Shown: positions 36,661-46,540, counted from the stretch's first letter. The stretch is DNA of 64,000 bases from Lactobacillus kitasatonis DSM 16761 = JCM 1039 (GCF_000615285.1 NZ_BALU01000010.1:28274-92273); one strand, 5' to 3'. A program made the numbers and translations. Notes: a model not told the origin generated them from the letters alone.

Positions 36661-37790
36661 TAGCTTATCAGCATCTAAAGCAGCCATTGTCGTCAATGCG
36701 GCATCATAATAATTATTTCCCGGTAAATGACGCGTAAAAATATACTGCTGAGACATGAACAAATCGTCATAGCCTTCATTTCGATTGAACGATACGGCAT
36801 CGAAAATCGGCGCACTGAAGCTGGCAGACTGGTACTTGTTTAATGGCTTACCTTTTAGAGTATAGCCTGCTGTTATGGTGTTTTGCTTACTAAAGAATTT
36901 AAGCATCCTCTTTAAAGTGTTCTGTGCTGAGCGATCATTGCATCCCGCCAGCATCATCGGAACACGACAAGCATTAGCAGAATAGCAGCCATCATTTTCC
37001 GTTGAAATAGTCTTAGGCTTAACCGGTTTGGCGTCATTTTTGCTTACCCAAGCAAAATCAGGCACTAAGCCAGTTTTATTTTGATGACTGAGCTGGTTAA
37101 GTCGCTTAAGCATCGTATTTTTGATCACGAGCCAGCGCTTATCATCTGTTTCTTGATAAAAGTTGTCGAAGAATTCCGGCATCACATCAGAAGTCCGCAT
37201 TAAATTGTAGTATTTGGACTTCGAATCAGCCAGTCTCCGACAGTCAGCGTTTCAGTATCAGGATTATACTCATAGCGCAAAATATCTTGCAAAATAGCAT
37301 GCGCTTCTTTTTGATACTTATCATCATGCCACTGCTTGCTGGCTAGTAATAATGCCTGGGCAATAAATAAGTCACCGTCTGTGGCACTATTTTTATTAAT
37401 CGTCCAGTAACCATTATTTTCAACGGCACGCCAAGACATTAATGCTGTCTTGTCTTTATTAATCGTTTCGCGGTGCTTGAGATAAAAATTATTCAGTTGA
37501 TCAAAATATTCTTTCTTGCTCCACTTTCCTTTAGCAGACAAAACAGCAATATACATGCCGTAGCCTTGCCCTTCAGATAGCGCGGTTCTGGTTTCTGTTT
37601 TTGGCGTCGTATCAATAAAACTCTCTTGTTTATTAACTTTAACAACGTAATCTTTGTGCCATTGTCTATAAAAATTGTGGCGCAATTGGCTACTGTTTTG
37701 CAATCGTACATATGCCATAATCCCTGAAAAAATAGCGATAACCACTATAAAATACAGGGATAAATGATGATTATGATTTAGTCTCTTCAT
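36658..37790 (-). pseudogene. Glycoside hydrolase family 8 (BcsZ-like), frameshifted
   Basis: Restoring one base at 37230-37231 gives about 377 aa: ...TVGDW-ADSKSKYYNLMRTSDVMP.... An N-terminal signal anchor (about 10-28) is followed by the GH8 domain with the catalytic acid in LSEGQGYGMYIAV and the substrate Asp region in ATDGDLFIAQALLL. GH8 enzymes hydrolyse beta-1,4-glucans or glucosamine polymers and accompany bacterial polysaccharide synthases (BcsZ), trimming the nascent polymer. It is the last gene of the exopolysaccharide operon, 9 bp after the synthase. Both frames keep catalytic residues. Confidence 0.85.
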
Positions 37791-37799
37791 TTTTCTTCC

Positions 37800-39112
37800 T
37801 TAATCGGCAAATCTCTTCGTCTTGACCCACTTAGCACTATCACGGTGGAACAATCTATCGGCCGTAACTGAACATACTGCATGAACGGAAACTACGATAA
37901 ACAATTGCGAATATGAGAAATATGAGGCCAAGGCTAGCCAAATTTGCCCAGTAGTTGCCTGACCAAACTGCGTACACATGGCCGCATAAATTTGCAAAAT
38001 ATAAAGCAAAATCATCAGTAGCCAATTAAGCAACAAAATCTGTGCCAGCAAGATGTTACTTGAAGTAATTGTGAATGGCAATTGCACTCCTGGCTTCCAA
38101 ATGTGGACGATCATTGCAATCACATTGGCTAAGAAAATAATATCAGACAAAATAATTGCGGCATTAAACCAGAAGAAAGTACATGAGTAATAAAACGTTT
38201 CTAGTTTTACGCGCCAATCGCTTCGATCAAACAAGTGCTTGAAGTTGTTGATGACCACTTCGTAGTTACCTTTAGCCCATCGCAAACGCTGGAAGTAATA
38301 GTCTTTCAATCTTTCTGGTTCTTGCTGGAAAGCTTCAGAGTTATAAGCCAGTGCAATCAATTTGCCTGAGCCCATAATCTTAAAGGAAATATCGGTATCT
38401 TCGGTCAAGGCACCATTACGCCAGCCACCGATTGATTCTACATATTCTTTATTAATAATGAAATTAGTACCTGGAATTCGGCCAATTTTGAATAATTGCC
38501 AAATACCGCAGTGTTGAATTCGCTGCGTTACAACGATCTCTTGGTTGATACATCTAGTTAAAAAGTTCTGCTTAGCGTTACGCGTTTTATTTCTACCAAA
38601 AGCCGCCATATAACGCTTAGGATTTTTCAACACTTTTCGAACTAAAAAGTACAGTGCATTGCTTTCAGGCATGGCATCTGCATCATAAACGCCTAGGTAT
38701 TCACCGTGAGCAATTTTCAAGCATCGTTTAAAACTCCGGCCTTACCACCGGTACCAGTTCGTCTAATTACTTTAGCGTTACGATTTTTAAATCTTTCTTC
38801 TGCTAAAACACTGTCTAGAACATCTGCAGTATGGTCCTCACAGTTATCCGCGTAAAATAAGACTTCTAATTTATCCTTAGGATAATTAAGATTCAAAATT
38901 GCTGTCGCCGTATTTTCAATTACCAATTCTTCGTTATGGGCTGGGACAACGATCGTCACTTTAGGATAACGAGGAAGCGGTGTGATTTTAACTAAAACCT
39001 TGCTGTGCTTTAGCCAAAATGCAATTGCCCCACTTAGAGTAACCATCGACATGAGCAGCGATAGCCAAATCGAAATCAACGTAATTATCTGCATTACATC
39101 ACTCATTGTCAT
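37800..39112 (-). pseudogene. Processive family 2 glycosyltransferase (BcsA/IcaA type), frameshifted
   Basis: Restoring one base at 38719-38720 (AAA read as AA) joins ...GGKAGVLNDA-LKIAHGEYLGVYDADAMPE... into about 437 aa. One N-terminal helix is followed by the GT-A domain with VVPAHNEE, YADNCEDHT, the metal-binding YDADA, TEDTDISFK and QRLRWAKGN (the Q-x-x-R-W of processive synthases). Four or more C-terminal helices form the translocation pore. No PilZ domain is present. It probably makes and exports an unbranched exopolysaccharide together with the neighbouring genes. It starts within the end of the 48-aa gene. Confidence 0.87.
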
Positions 39113-39245
39113 TCTTCCTCTTCGATTTAATTAAAGTCTGTTCTACATTACTTAAAATTTTTAATGTACAAAAGAAAATGATGAAAAAGTAGATGATAAA
39201 AATCAACGTAATGCCAACTGCCAAAAAGTAAAACCAATTAGTCAT
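39099..39245 (-). CDS. Small single-pass membrane protein in the exopolysaccharide operon
   Basis: A 48-aa frame between the GGDEF-like and synthase genes. It starts TNWFYFLAVGITLIFIIYFF and ends in a basic/polar tail (LIKSKRKNDNE). Its ATG overlaps the upstream stop by 8 bases and its stop overlaps the synthase start by 14, the arrangement of a coupled accessory gene. One strongly hydrophobic helix occupies residues 5-29. Small membrane subunits accompany many polysaccharide synthases (as PgaD, BcsF); equivalence is inferred from position and size only. Confidence 0.65.
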   Translation of the reverse strand: MTNWFYFLAVGITLIFIIYFFIIFFCTLKILSNVEQTLIKSKRKNDNE

Positions 39246-40098
39246 TTTGATCAGCCTTCAAATATTCCACAATGATATCTGTTTCTAGGCCTCGTTCCAA
39301 ATGCTTAAGGAGCTTGTCCAGATCAGAAAACTTTTCACAGTTTTGCAAGTCTACTCTCTGAGTTGCTACCTTAAGCGTCAACGGAATTCCGGTATCCAAT
39401 TTTTGCAAAGCAATGTAAGCTTGCTCATCTAATTCCTTATACATCTCATCTGTAACTCTAGGTGAAAGGATCAAGAATTTACCATCGCCAGTGTAATAGA
39501 TACACTCGCATCTTAGGCGTGTCTCCTTTAAAATCTTGGCAATCTCACGTAATAACTTGGCATGATATCGTGGATGGTGCTCTTCGACTTGTTGGTGATG
39601 TTCCCAACTGATCAATTCCGCATTAACCCAAATATTCATGTCAGGGTAACGTTTCATCTTTCTCAGATAATCTTCATAAAATTTACTTGCATTGCAATAA
39701 GTCTGCAGCTTCACGTTTAAATCATAGTGGCCTATCAAGCGCTTAGCATAGCTTTCACGACCAGAGACAATACCCCAGTCCAAAATATAGTGTCGCACTA
39801 CACTTAATAAACTTGCTTCAACCGGAAAGGCAATAATCAAGAATGTCTTTTCAGTACTTGCCATTACCACATACCCCAGCAGCAAAAAAGCAACTGCGAC
39901 TGTAGTCAAAATAATAATCAGCCAACTAACTAAGTAACTAGCTGAAAATAGGCCAACGAAGATTGCTAATACAAAAATCATTAACAAACCGTTAATCACG
40001 TTAATTTGGAAAGAATCCGCTAGCCAAAATGTAATAATTGGAAAAAGCAGTGCTGCCAGCAGTGCAAAATATACTAATCTAATATATTTTTTATTCAT
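39238..40098 (-). CDS. Membrane protein with degenerate GGDEF domain
   Basis: A 286-aa protein with four N-terminal helices (about 7-28, 34-55, 57-80, 85-105) and a cytoplasmic domain. In it RYHAKLLREIAKILKETRLR is followed by CIYYTGDGKFLIL (residues 199-210), which aligns with the RYGGDEFLIL turn of GGDEF domains. The signature reads TGDGKF, so the catalytic acidic residue is lost and diguanylate cyclase activity is unlikely. It is the first gene of the exopolysaccharide operon and may act as a regulatory or scaffolding subunit. AAGGT ribosome site. No EAL or intact GGDEF gene is in the window. Confidence 0.7.
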   Translation of the reverse strand: MNKKYIRLVYFALLAALLFPIITFWLADSFQINVINGLLMIFVLAIFVGLFSASYLVSWLIIILTTVAVAFLLLGYVVMASTEKTFLIIAFPVEASLLSVVRHYILDWGIVSGRESYAKRLIGHYDLNVKLQTYCNASKFYEDYLRKMKRYPDMNIWVNAELISWEHHQQVEEHHPRYHAKLLREIAKILKETRLRCECIYYTGDGKFLILSPRVTDEMYKELDEQAYIALQKLDTGIPLTLKVATQRVDLQNCEKFSDLDKLLKHLERGLETDIIVEYLKADQND

Positions 40099-40129
40099 AA
40101 CCTAACCTTCTCAAAACTCCCATTGCATG

Positions 40130-40170
40130 AAAAAAGGCTACTAAAAAAGCTAACGCTCTCTTAGTAGCCA
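40130..40170 (-). terminator. Intrinsic terminator after the 46-aa gene
   Basis: GGCTACTAA and TTAGTAGCC pair around a 16-base loop. On the minus strand TTTTTT follows. Confidence 0.8.
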
Positions 40171-40200
40171 TTCTCTATTTCTTAATTTTAAAAAACGAAA

Positions 40201-40341
40201 TTACTTGTTTTCGTCTTTTACGGCCTTGTTAAGAAATGCAACAACTGCTGCTACGTGAGCAACACGCTTCTTTGCGTTTTTCTTGTTCTTAGGTCTTTGG
40301 TTTGGTTCACAACCAGTGTTGTAATTTTCACCTTTACGCAT
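40201..40341 (-). CDS. Small basic protein (46 aa), unknown function
   Basis: The minus strand from the ATG at 40341 encodes 46 residues: RKGENYNTGCEPNQRPKNKK at the N-terminus, then a helical Ala/Val-rich part and the end KAVKDENK. It is rich in Lys, Asn and Arg and has one Cys. AAAGGAAG lies 8-9 bases upstream. A TATACT -10 is visible about 20 bp upstream of the ribosome site, next to a short palindrome AGATTTCGAAATCT, and a terminator follows the stop. These signals make it a real small gene. No family recognised. Confidence 0.7.
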   Translation of the reverse strand: MRKGENYNTGCEPNQRPKNKKNAKKRVAHVAAVVAFLNKAVKDENK

Positions 40342-40398
40342 ATGCTATACTTCCTTTCAGATTTCGAAATCTAGTATAGTTTACCATGATCAAACGTG

Positions 40399-42156
40399 TT
40401 AATCAAGTATAGGAAAGGCAGTCATGTAATTTAAGAGTCGTTCCGCATAACTTTTACGCCCTTCAAAGTCTTCAATCGTAGTATTTAATTTAGCCACATC
40501 ATCGGTAATAACGCCATCGACGTGTTCATACATCATCTTTTTCATTTCGGCAGTATTATTGACTGTCCAAGCATATACCACGTGATTTTGTAAATGAGCT
40601 TGCCAAATGAAATCAGAAGTTAAAGTAGAATATTCCATGGAATAGCCATCAGCCGCACTGTGCGGATAAGTTAGGTTGTAAGGCTGAATATATAAAACTG
40701 GGATTTTTGAATTAAGCTGCTGCATTTTTTTGACAGCAGTGTAATCAAGCGACTGCACTTGGTACTTATTCCTCAAAATTATTTGACCGTACTTTTTATT
40801 AAAGTTCGCCACAAAGTTCTTGGAATCATGCTGTGTAGTCTTAATCTCTATCAGCAATTTTTGCTTTAACTTTTTAGCGGCTTTTATATATTGATCTAGA
40901 CTAACAACCTTGCCACGATGGCCATCTTCTTTAGCAGTTAACTGAGTTAATTGTTTTACGGTTAAATCCTTCGGCTCTTTGTCTACCCCTGTCAGCTTTT
41001 TCAGATTTTCATCGTGTATAATGATAAATTGATTATCTTTAGTTTCATGGACATCAATTTCTACATAGTCCGGCTTAAATTTGGCTGTCTTCTTTAAAGC
41101 CTCGATCGTGTTTTGCACACCATTTTTATCATTTACTCCCCTATGGGAAATGGTGACTGGCGCATGATCGTCTATCCCCGTCAGATAAAAAACATTCTCG
41201 ACTCCGTTGACGATTATGGCAAAGATCCAGATAATCATGATTGGTGTCACGATTGCTTTATTGTGGGATGCATTAGGTAATTTTTCCTCTTTTGTGGTAA
41301 TTTTAATTATAATTAAAAATAATAGTGAAATAGCACTAGTCCAGATCAGCAGTAGTTCACTGATCACTTGAAAGAGTGATAGATTTATCGTAGCTAGTAT
41401 TAAGGCTAATTCCTTGGGAAATATGTCCCATAATAGCTGCAGTAAATATGCCAGCACGCTGTTAATTACCATGGCCAAAATAGCGATTATTCCCAAGGTA
41501 ATAAAGAAGCCCAATACCTTGCGCCAACTCTTTTTCATTAAACTGGCGCTTTTCTTCATTGCCTCTCTAGTGGTTGTTTTATCCAGCACCATAATCGGCA
41601 AAGTGAATAAAAAGTGAAGTGCAAAAATAAAAATCACGACATAAAAGACAACTAAAATCGTCAGTAAAATCGAATCTCGCGTCATGTAGTCCACAATAAA
41701 CTGTGGGATTTTTAGCTTGGCTAAAAGTGGCGTTCTAAAGACAATATTGGCAAAAGGTACAATTAACAAAAAATAAATTGCCAATAAAAGTAGTGAGCCT
41801 AATCGAAAGTGTTTCAAGCATTGCCCGTACTCACTGAGGCTCTCTTTTACATCAAATTGATTTTTGATCACCAAAATAAGCAGCGCAAATTGACTGTAAA
41901 TGACAAATAGCAACGCAGCTAACTCAATTAGCAATGCTAAAGCCACAAAGGGATGCTTAGTTAAAATGATTTCTAAATTAGAAAGCGAAACAAACGGAAT
42001 GGCACCCTTTTGCAGTACAAATGTAGTGATATAACGAAAAAACGGAATAAAAACAAACTGGTTCAATACACTAATGCCCGTAAAAAGGACTAAGTATTGT
42101 AACCAATTTTGTTTAAATTCCGCTGAAAAATCCTTTATTTCATTAATTGCTTTCAT
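40399..42156 (-). CDS. Membrane-anchored glycerophosphodiester phosphodiesterase
   Basis: A 585-aa protein. Residues 1-310 contain about seven helices of the glycerophosphoryl-diester-phosphodiesterase membrane domain; residues 335-575 form the GDPD catalytic domain outside the membrane. Catalytic motifs are ISHRGVND, YVEIDVHETKDNQFIIIHD and KLLIEIKTT. It hydrolyses glycerophosphodiesters, possibly lipoteichoic-acid or lipid fragments. The start codon lacks a strong ribosome site and lies 11 bp after the upstream gene, suggesting coupling to it. Confidence 0.92.
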   Translation of the reverse strand: MKAINEIKDFSAEFKQNWLQYLVLFTGISVLNQFVFIPFFRYITTFVLQKGAIPFVSLSNLEIILTKHPFVALALLIELAALLFVIYSQFALLILVIKNQFDVKESLSEYGQCLKHFRLGSLLLLAIYFLLIVPFANIVFRTPLLAKLKIPQFIVDYMTRDSILLTILVVFYVVIFIFALHFLFTLPIMVLDKTTTREAMKKSASLMKKSWRKVLGFFITLGIIAILAMVINSVLAYLLQLLWDIFPKELALILATINLSLFQVISELLLIWTSAISLLFLIIIKITTKEEKLPNASHNKAIVTPIMIIWIFAIIVNGVENVFYLTGIDDHAPVTISHRGVNDKNGVQNTIEALKKTAKFKPDYVEIDVHETKDNQFIIIHDENLKKLTGVDKEPKDLTVKQLTQLTAKEDGHRGKVVSLDQYIKAAKKLKQKLLIEIKTTQHDSKNFVANFNKKYGQIILRNKYQVQSLDYTAVKKMQQLNSKIPVLYIQPYNLTYPHSAADGYSMEYSTLTSDFIWQAHLQNHVVYAWTVNNTAEMKKMMYEHVDGVITDDVAKLNTTIEDFEGRKSYAERLLNYMTAFPILD

Positions 42157-42166
42157 TACCCAATGA

Positions 42167-42568
42167 TTAGCAAGTTTTACCCTCTTGCATTTCCTTCTTA
42201 GTTAATTCTTGCGGTGTGTATTTATCAATTGATACCGCCCCATCAAGAATGCCACTATCATCGGATAAACTCAATGTATAATTTCTTGCGTTTACTACTA
42301 GGCCACCTTCAAAGAAGCTAACTTCGTCTGGTGAAGTCCATAAATCAAAACCGGCATTGTTTTCTACTTTAATAGTATATTTAGGATCCTTTTCATCAAG
42401 AATCACGAATTGAAAGTTGGCACCAATTGTACAAGTACCACCAAGTCTTGAATACTTGTTTGAACCATCATTTAAAGCTAATAAAAGTAGCTTGTTTTCT
42501 GGATTTTTCTTTTCAATAATTTCTTTTGCTTCTGGTTTGATGTTAATTGAAATAGTTTCTTGTGTCAT
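42167..42568 (-). CDS. Iron-sulfur cluster biosynthesis (HesB-like) family protein
   Basis: A 133-aa protein started at the ATG at 42568, with AGGAGG 8 bases upstream; a longer frame to 42604 includes the ribosome site and is rejected. The fold pattern (ISINIKPEAKEIIEKK, then LLLLALNDGSNKYS and GGLVVNARNYTLSLSD) matches the Fe-S_biosyn family of lactobacilli. These lack the three conserved Cys of true A-type carriers; here only a Cys in GGTCTIG and the terminal Cys are present. An Fe-S role is therefore doubtful. Confidence 0.72.
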   Translation of the reverse strand: MTQETISINIKPEAKEIIEKKNPENKLLLLALNDGSNKYSRLGGTCTIGANFQFVILDEKDPKYTIKVENNAGFDLWTSPDEVSFFEGGLVVNARNYTLSLSDDSGILDGAVSIDKYTPQELTKKEMQEGKTC

Positions 42569-42765
42569 AGTTGTGTCCTCCTCTAATCTTTTACGTTTAC
42601 TCATTTACTCAAGTATAGTATTTTTAAGCAAAATCACCTATTAAAATGCTCAAAAGTGGCCTAAATCTTTAGTTTTTTCAAATTTATCATTGCAAGCTAT
42701 CCTAAAAAGGCTCAAAATGATACATAGGGTTTTTAGACGATTGTAATACGTAAGGGGGACCTTTT

Positions 42766-43872
42766 ATGACCGTCTTAAAGAATATTGCTAAAGATAGAAT
42801 TTTACAGATTACAGTTTTAATTACAGTAGTAAGTCTTTTTTTCGCTAGGCCGCGGTTAGCAGATATTAACTTTCACACTTTATGGTCTGTTGCCGCAATG
42901 CTGACGCTGATCCAGATCTATGCTTATTTGCACGTTCTGGATGTTTTAGCGTACAAACTTACGAGTATCGCAGATAATACGCGTAAGTTGAACATGCTAT
43001 TCACGGTTTTAGCCGTTATCGCCGGTATGTTCTTAGGTAATGACATTACTGTATTAACTTTAATTCCACTTTATTTAAATATCGCTAAGCGCTACAAGCT
43101 GCCACAAATTTTGCCTGTTACTTTAATCGGTATGGGCGCAAACATTGGGGCCGCATTTACACCTTGGGGTAATCCCCACAACATCTTTTTAGTTAGTCGC
43201 TTCGATATTAGGCCACTAGTTTTCTTCAAATGGTCAGTACCTTACTTGATCATTTCAATGGCGATCATGATTTTGGTCTTCATGTTTATTCCGAAGAAAG
43301 AAATTCCGGTTCAAAAGACTGAACCAATTCGAATCAGCTGGCGTCCTACTATTATCACGACCGCTGTCTTTATCTTCTTCTTCTTTGGAGTTTTCAGAAT
43401 CGTGAATATTGTTTGGCCAATGTTGATCGCAATTATCTTGGCACTAGCAATTAATCCAAGAATCATGCTTAAGATCGACTATGCGTTGCTCTTAACCTTC
43501 ACTGGTTTCTTTATCTTTATCAGTGATATCCAACAGATTCCAGCAATCGTGAACTTGATTCATATAACTGTTCACTCTGAGAGCTCAACTTACTTCGCAT
43601 CAATTCTTACTAGTCAAATTATGAGCAACGTTCCATCAACTATTTTGGTTGGTAAGTTCACTAATTATGCGCAAGCGTTGTTCCTTGGATCCAACATCGG
43701 TGGTTTTGGTTCCGCAATCGGTTCAATGGCCAACATGCTGGTAATTAAGACGTTCAACCAACACGCTACAGTCAGCCGCAAGAAGTTCTTTATTCAATGG
43801 ACAATCATGCAATTTGCTGGCTTGATTATTTTGACAATCGTTGGTTTAGGATTGTTGATTTTCAGAATTTAA
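42766..43872 (+). CDS. Anion permease of the ArsB/NhaD/CitMHS (SLC13-like) superfamily
   Basis: A 368-aa integral membrane protein with about 10 helices. GNDITVLTLIPL, the re-entrant GANIGAAFTPWGNPHNIFL and the second-half SQIMSNVPSTILV with GSNIGGFGSAIGSMANMLV are the paired hairpins of this ion-transporter superfamily. The protein is shorter than ArsB or CitM (about 430 aa). The substrate is unknown. GGGGG ribosome site. Own terminator. Confidence 0.82.
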   Translation: MTVLKNIAKDRILQITVLITVVSLFFARPRLADINFHTLWSVAAMLTLIQIYAYLHVLDVLAYKLTSIADNTRKLNMLFTVLAVIAGMFLGNDITVLTLIPLYLNIAKRYKLPQILPVTLIGMGANIGAAFTPWGNPHNIFLVSRFDIRPLVFFKWSVPYLIISMAIMILVFMFIPKKEIPVQKTEPIRISWRPTIITTAVFIFFFFGVFRIVNIVWPMLIAIILALAINPRIMLKIDYALLLTFTGFFIFISDIQQIPAIVNLIHITVHSESSTYFASILTSQIMSNVPSTILVGKFTNYAQALFLGSNIGGFGSAIGSMANMLVIKTFNQHATVSRKKFFIQWTIMQFAGLIILTIVGLGLLIFRI

Positions 43873-43878
43873 GAAATG

Positions 43879-43908
43879 AAAAAGAATGCTTTCAAAGCAT
43901 TCTTTTTT
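43879..43908 (+). terminator. Intrinsic terminator after the anion permease
   Basis: AAAGAATGCTT-TCA-AAGCATTCTTT hairpin followed by T-run. Confidence 0.92.
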
Positions 43909-43970
43909 ATTGTCCAAAAGTATACAATCGACTAAAATTTAAATAATATAGTGTGGAGGAGGACACAAAA

Positions 43971-44531
43971 ATGTCACCACTTTTATGGATAATTTTAGCT
44001 ATCATCGTATTAATTGTGGCTATTTACATTACTGCCTACAACGGCTTGCAAAGAGCCAAAGTTTATACAGAAGAATCTTGGAGTCAAATCGACGTTCAAT
44101 TGAAGCGCCGTAATGACTTGATTCCTAATTTGGTAGAAACTGTTAAGGGCTACGCTAAGCACGAAAGTGAAACGCTTGAAAAGGTTGTGCAATTACGCAA
44201 CCAATTAACTGAAATCCCTGCTGGCGATCACGAAGAAACTTTGAAGGTTTCTAACCAAATTACTGACTCATTAAAGACAATTTTTGCCTTATCAGAAAAT
44301 TACCCTGACTTAAAGGCCAACCAAAACTTCTTAAGCTTGCAAGAAGAATTGACCAACACTGAAAACAAGATTGCCTACTCACGTCAACTTTACAACTCAA
44401 GTGCTGCTCAATACGACCAAAAGCTTTTGACCTTCCCATCAAATATTGTAGCTAAGATTCACCACTTCACTAAGGTTGACTACTTAGAAACACCAAAGGA
44501 AGAAAAAGAAGCACCAAAGGTTAAGTTTTAA
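43971..44531 (+). CDS. lemA: LemA family protein
   Basis: A 186-aa protein. It has one N-terminal membrane helix (about 4-24), then the LemA coiled-coil domain: QRAKVYTEESWSQIDVQLKR, RNDLIPNLVETVKGYAKHE and LQEELTNTENKIAYSRQLYN. The ATG at 43971 was preferred over an upstream GTG that lies inside the GGAGGAGG ribosome site. LemA is usually paired with htpX, as here (11-bp gap). Role in envelope homeostasis; mechanism unknown. Confidence 0.93.
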   Translation: MSPLLWIILAIIVLIVAIYITAYNGLQRAKVYTEESWSQIDVQLKRRNDLIPNLVETVKGYAKHESETLEKVVQLRNQLTEIPAGDHEETLKVSNQITDSLKTIFALSENYPDLKANQNFLSLQEELTNTENKIAYSRQLYNSSAAQYDQKLLTFPSNIVAKIHHFTKVDYLETPKEEKEAPKVKF

Positions 44532-44542
44532 AGGATACGAAA

Positions 44543-45427
44543 ATGCTATACCAACAAATTACACGTAATAAACGCAAAACTGTAGTGGTTATGGCTGCCT
44601 TCGTTATCATCTTAACTTTAGTCGGAGCAGGTTTTGGCTATTTATTCAGCAATACGCCATGGACGGGAATTTTTATTGCTTTAATCGGTAGTTTGATCTA
44701 TCTCTTTTTAGTAATGCGCGATCCTGCCAACATGGTAATGAGTTTAAACCATGCTCAAGAAATTCACGAACAAGACAATCCGCAGCTTTGGCATATCGTA
44801 GAAGATATGGCAATGGTGGGCCGCGTGCCTATGCCCCGCGTTTTTATCATTAATGATCCTAGTCCTAATGCCTTTGCGACGGGCCGAGATCCCGATCACA
44901 GCGCCGTAGCGGTTACGCAAGGATTATTAGACATGATGGATCGTGAAGAACTGGAAGGCGTATTAGGACACGAGATTTCCCATATTAGAAATTACGACAT
45001 CCGTTTATCAACGATTGCTGTTGTCCTGGTTGGGGTAATTTCATTTCTTTCAGGTCTTGCTAGCCACTTCATTTGGTTTGGCGGCGGCAGTGATGACGAC
45101 GATGACAATAACAATGCTTTTGAGATGATCTTTAAAGTTGTTGCGATTGTCTTTGTTTTGATCTTAGGTCCATTATCTGCATCCCTAGCCCAAATGGCAC
45201 TTTCCAGAAACCGTGAATTTTTAGCAGATGCTAGTTCCGTCGAATTAACCAGAAATCCGCAAGGACTCATTTCTGCTTTAGAAAAAATTGAAGGCAGTCA
45301 GCCAATGAAACAAGCCGATCGCTCAAGTAGCGGCATGTATATCGAAAATCCATTTAAACATACTGGCAGTCTTTTTGATACGCACCCACCTACAGCCGAG
45401 CGAATTAAACGTCTACAACAAATGTAA
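44543..45427 (+). CDS. htpX: Membrane zinc metalloprotease HtpX
   Basis: A 294-aa M48 protease. Two N-terminal helices (about 14-34, 40-57), the zinc motif HEISH (H143, E144, H147), two further helices (about 156-178, 195-215), and the third zinc ligand Glu in NREFLADA. A glycine/aspartate-rich loop follows HFIWFGGG. HtpX degrades misfolded membrane proteins. In an operon with lemA; a perfect terminator follows. Confidence 0.94.
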   Translation: MLYQQITRNKRKTVVVMAAFVIILTLVGAGFGYLFSNTPWTGIFIALIGSLIYLFLVMRDPANMVMSLNHAQEIHEQDNPQLWHIVEDMAMVGRVPMPRVFIINDPSPNAFATGRDPDHSAVAVTQGLLDMMDREELEGVLGHEISHIRNYDIRLSTIAVVLVGVISFLSGLASHFIWFGGGSDDDDDNNNAFEMIFKVVAIVFVLILGPLSASLAQMALSRNREFLADASSVELTRNPQGLISALEKIEGSQPMKQADRSSSGMYIENPFKHTGSLFDTHPPTAERIKRLQQM

Positions 45428-45428
45428 T

Positions 45429-45462
45429 AAAAAAAGAATCCGGAATTTCCGGATTCTTTTTT
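45429..45462. terminator. Bidirectional intrinsic terminator
   Basis: AAAAAAGAATCCGG pairs with CCGGATTCTTTTTT around AAATTT, flanked by A- and T-runs. Confidence 0.93.
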
Positions 45463-45470
45463 AGTTTTAG

Positions 45471-46418
45471 CTACTTCAAATTGATATTTGCTTGTCTAAA
45501 CAATTCTTCTCGCATGGCAGCAGGTGTCATGTGATAATATTGATTAAATTTCTTGTAGAAGAATGACTTGCTTGAATATCCAACTCGTCCAATAATTTCC
45601 TTAAGTGAAATATCAGGTTGAGCAAGGAGTTCGCGTGCCTCTTGCATTCTTCTTTCATCAACATGATCGACAAAACTCTTGCCTGTTTTTGCCTTAACCA
45701 TGTTTGAGAAATAATTTGGATTGAAGCCAAAATACTTAGCAGCGTCAGCTAGCGATACATCTGCAAAATGTGCATCAATATAATTATCTAATGACTTCTT
45801 TTCGAATTTAGTCTTGTCTAAATTAGTTGGAGTAGCCATTCGCTGGGTTCTAATCGAAATGATTAGCATTACGGTCAATTCGGCCTGAATTAAGGCCTTA
45901 GCAAATAAATCATTGTTCAAATAACCGCCGATAATGTGTTGCATTATTTGGGATGCACGAGTTATTTGATTGTTCTTTAGCCACAATACGTGTTCATTGC
46001 CAAGGCTATCAATAATTTGTTCAATAACCTTGCTTTCACGCTTTCCTTTGTAACTAAAGTACTTGAAGTATTCACGATAGACAAAACCTGGCTTAAACTT
46101 TAACTTAACAAGGACTGAGTCTTCTTTTTGACTCTTGACCTCATACTTCCATCCCTCTGTTAACAGAAGCACGTTACCAGACTTCATGGTAATGATCTTT
46201 TCACCACTCTTAATTGTCACAGTACCTTTAGCAACATAGAGTATTGTTGATACATCCATCTGATAACGGTGGATTCCAGTATTATGATTTTCAAGGTAGA
46301 TAGTAAACAGATCAAAATCTGGATTTCCTGCTTCTAGCTTTATTTCATTCCTGTCTGTTGAATTCGACTTTAATATGCTAGCCAGATATTGGTCCAAAGC
46401 AACAGCTGCCATATCCAT
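45471..46418 (-). CDS. AraC-family transcriptional regulator with cupin-like sensor
   Basis: About 315 aa. Residues 30-120 form a cupin-type sugar-sensing domain (GIHRYQMDVSTILYVAKGTV). The last 100 residues hold two helix-turn-helix units: SLADAAKYFGFNPNYFSNMV and SLKEIIGRVGYSSKSFFYKKF, ending with HMTPAAMREE. The start could be the ATG at 46418 or 46412; GGAAGG lies just upstream of both. It is divergent from the ECF module with a 158-bp AT-rich region between, so it may control that module. Confidence 0.88.
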   Translation of the reverse strand: MDMAAVALDQYLASILKSNSTDRNEIKLEAGNPDFDLFTIYLENHNTGIHRYQMDVSTILYVAKGTVTIKSGEKIITMKSGNVLLLTEGWKYEVKSQKEDSVLVKLKFKPGFVYREYFKYFSYKGKRESKVIEQIIDSLGNEHVLWLKNNQITRASQIMQHIIGGYLNNDLFAKALIQAELTVMLIISIRTQRMATPTNLDKTKFEKKSLDNYIDAHFADVSLADAAKYFGFNPNYFSNMVKAKTGKSFVDHVDERRMQEARELLAQPDISLKEIIGRVGYSSKSFFYKKFNQYYHMTPAAMREELFRQANINLK

Positions 46419-46540
46419 GTCCACCTTCCATACAATAAATCAAATTATAGTACTATTATAGCTATATTATAATGCATTATTATAAGCTATTTGATTACAA
46501 ATTCGACCATCTTTATAGTGAAAAAATTTCTTTTACAAAT

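Noticed and set aside
39238..40098. Active diguanylate cyclase
   Set aside because: The signature is TGDGKF, lacking the catalytic acidic residue of GGDEF.
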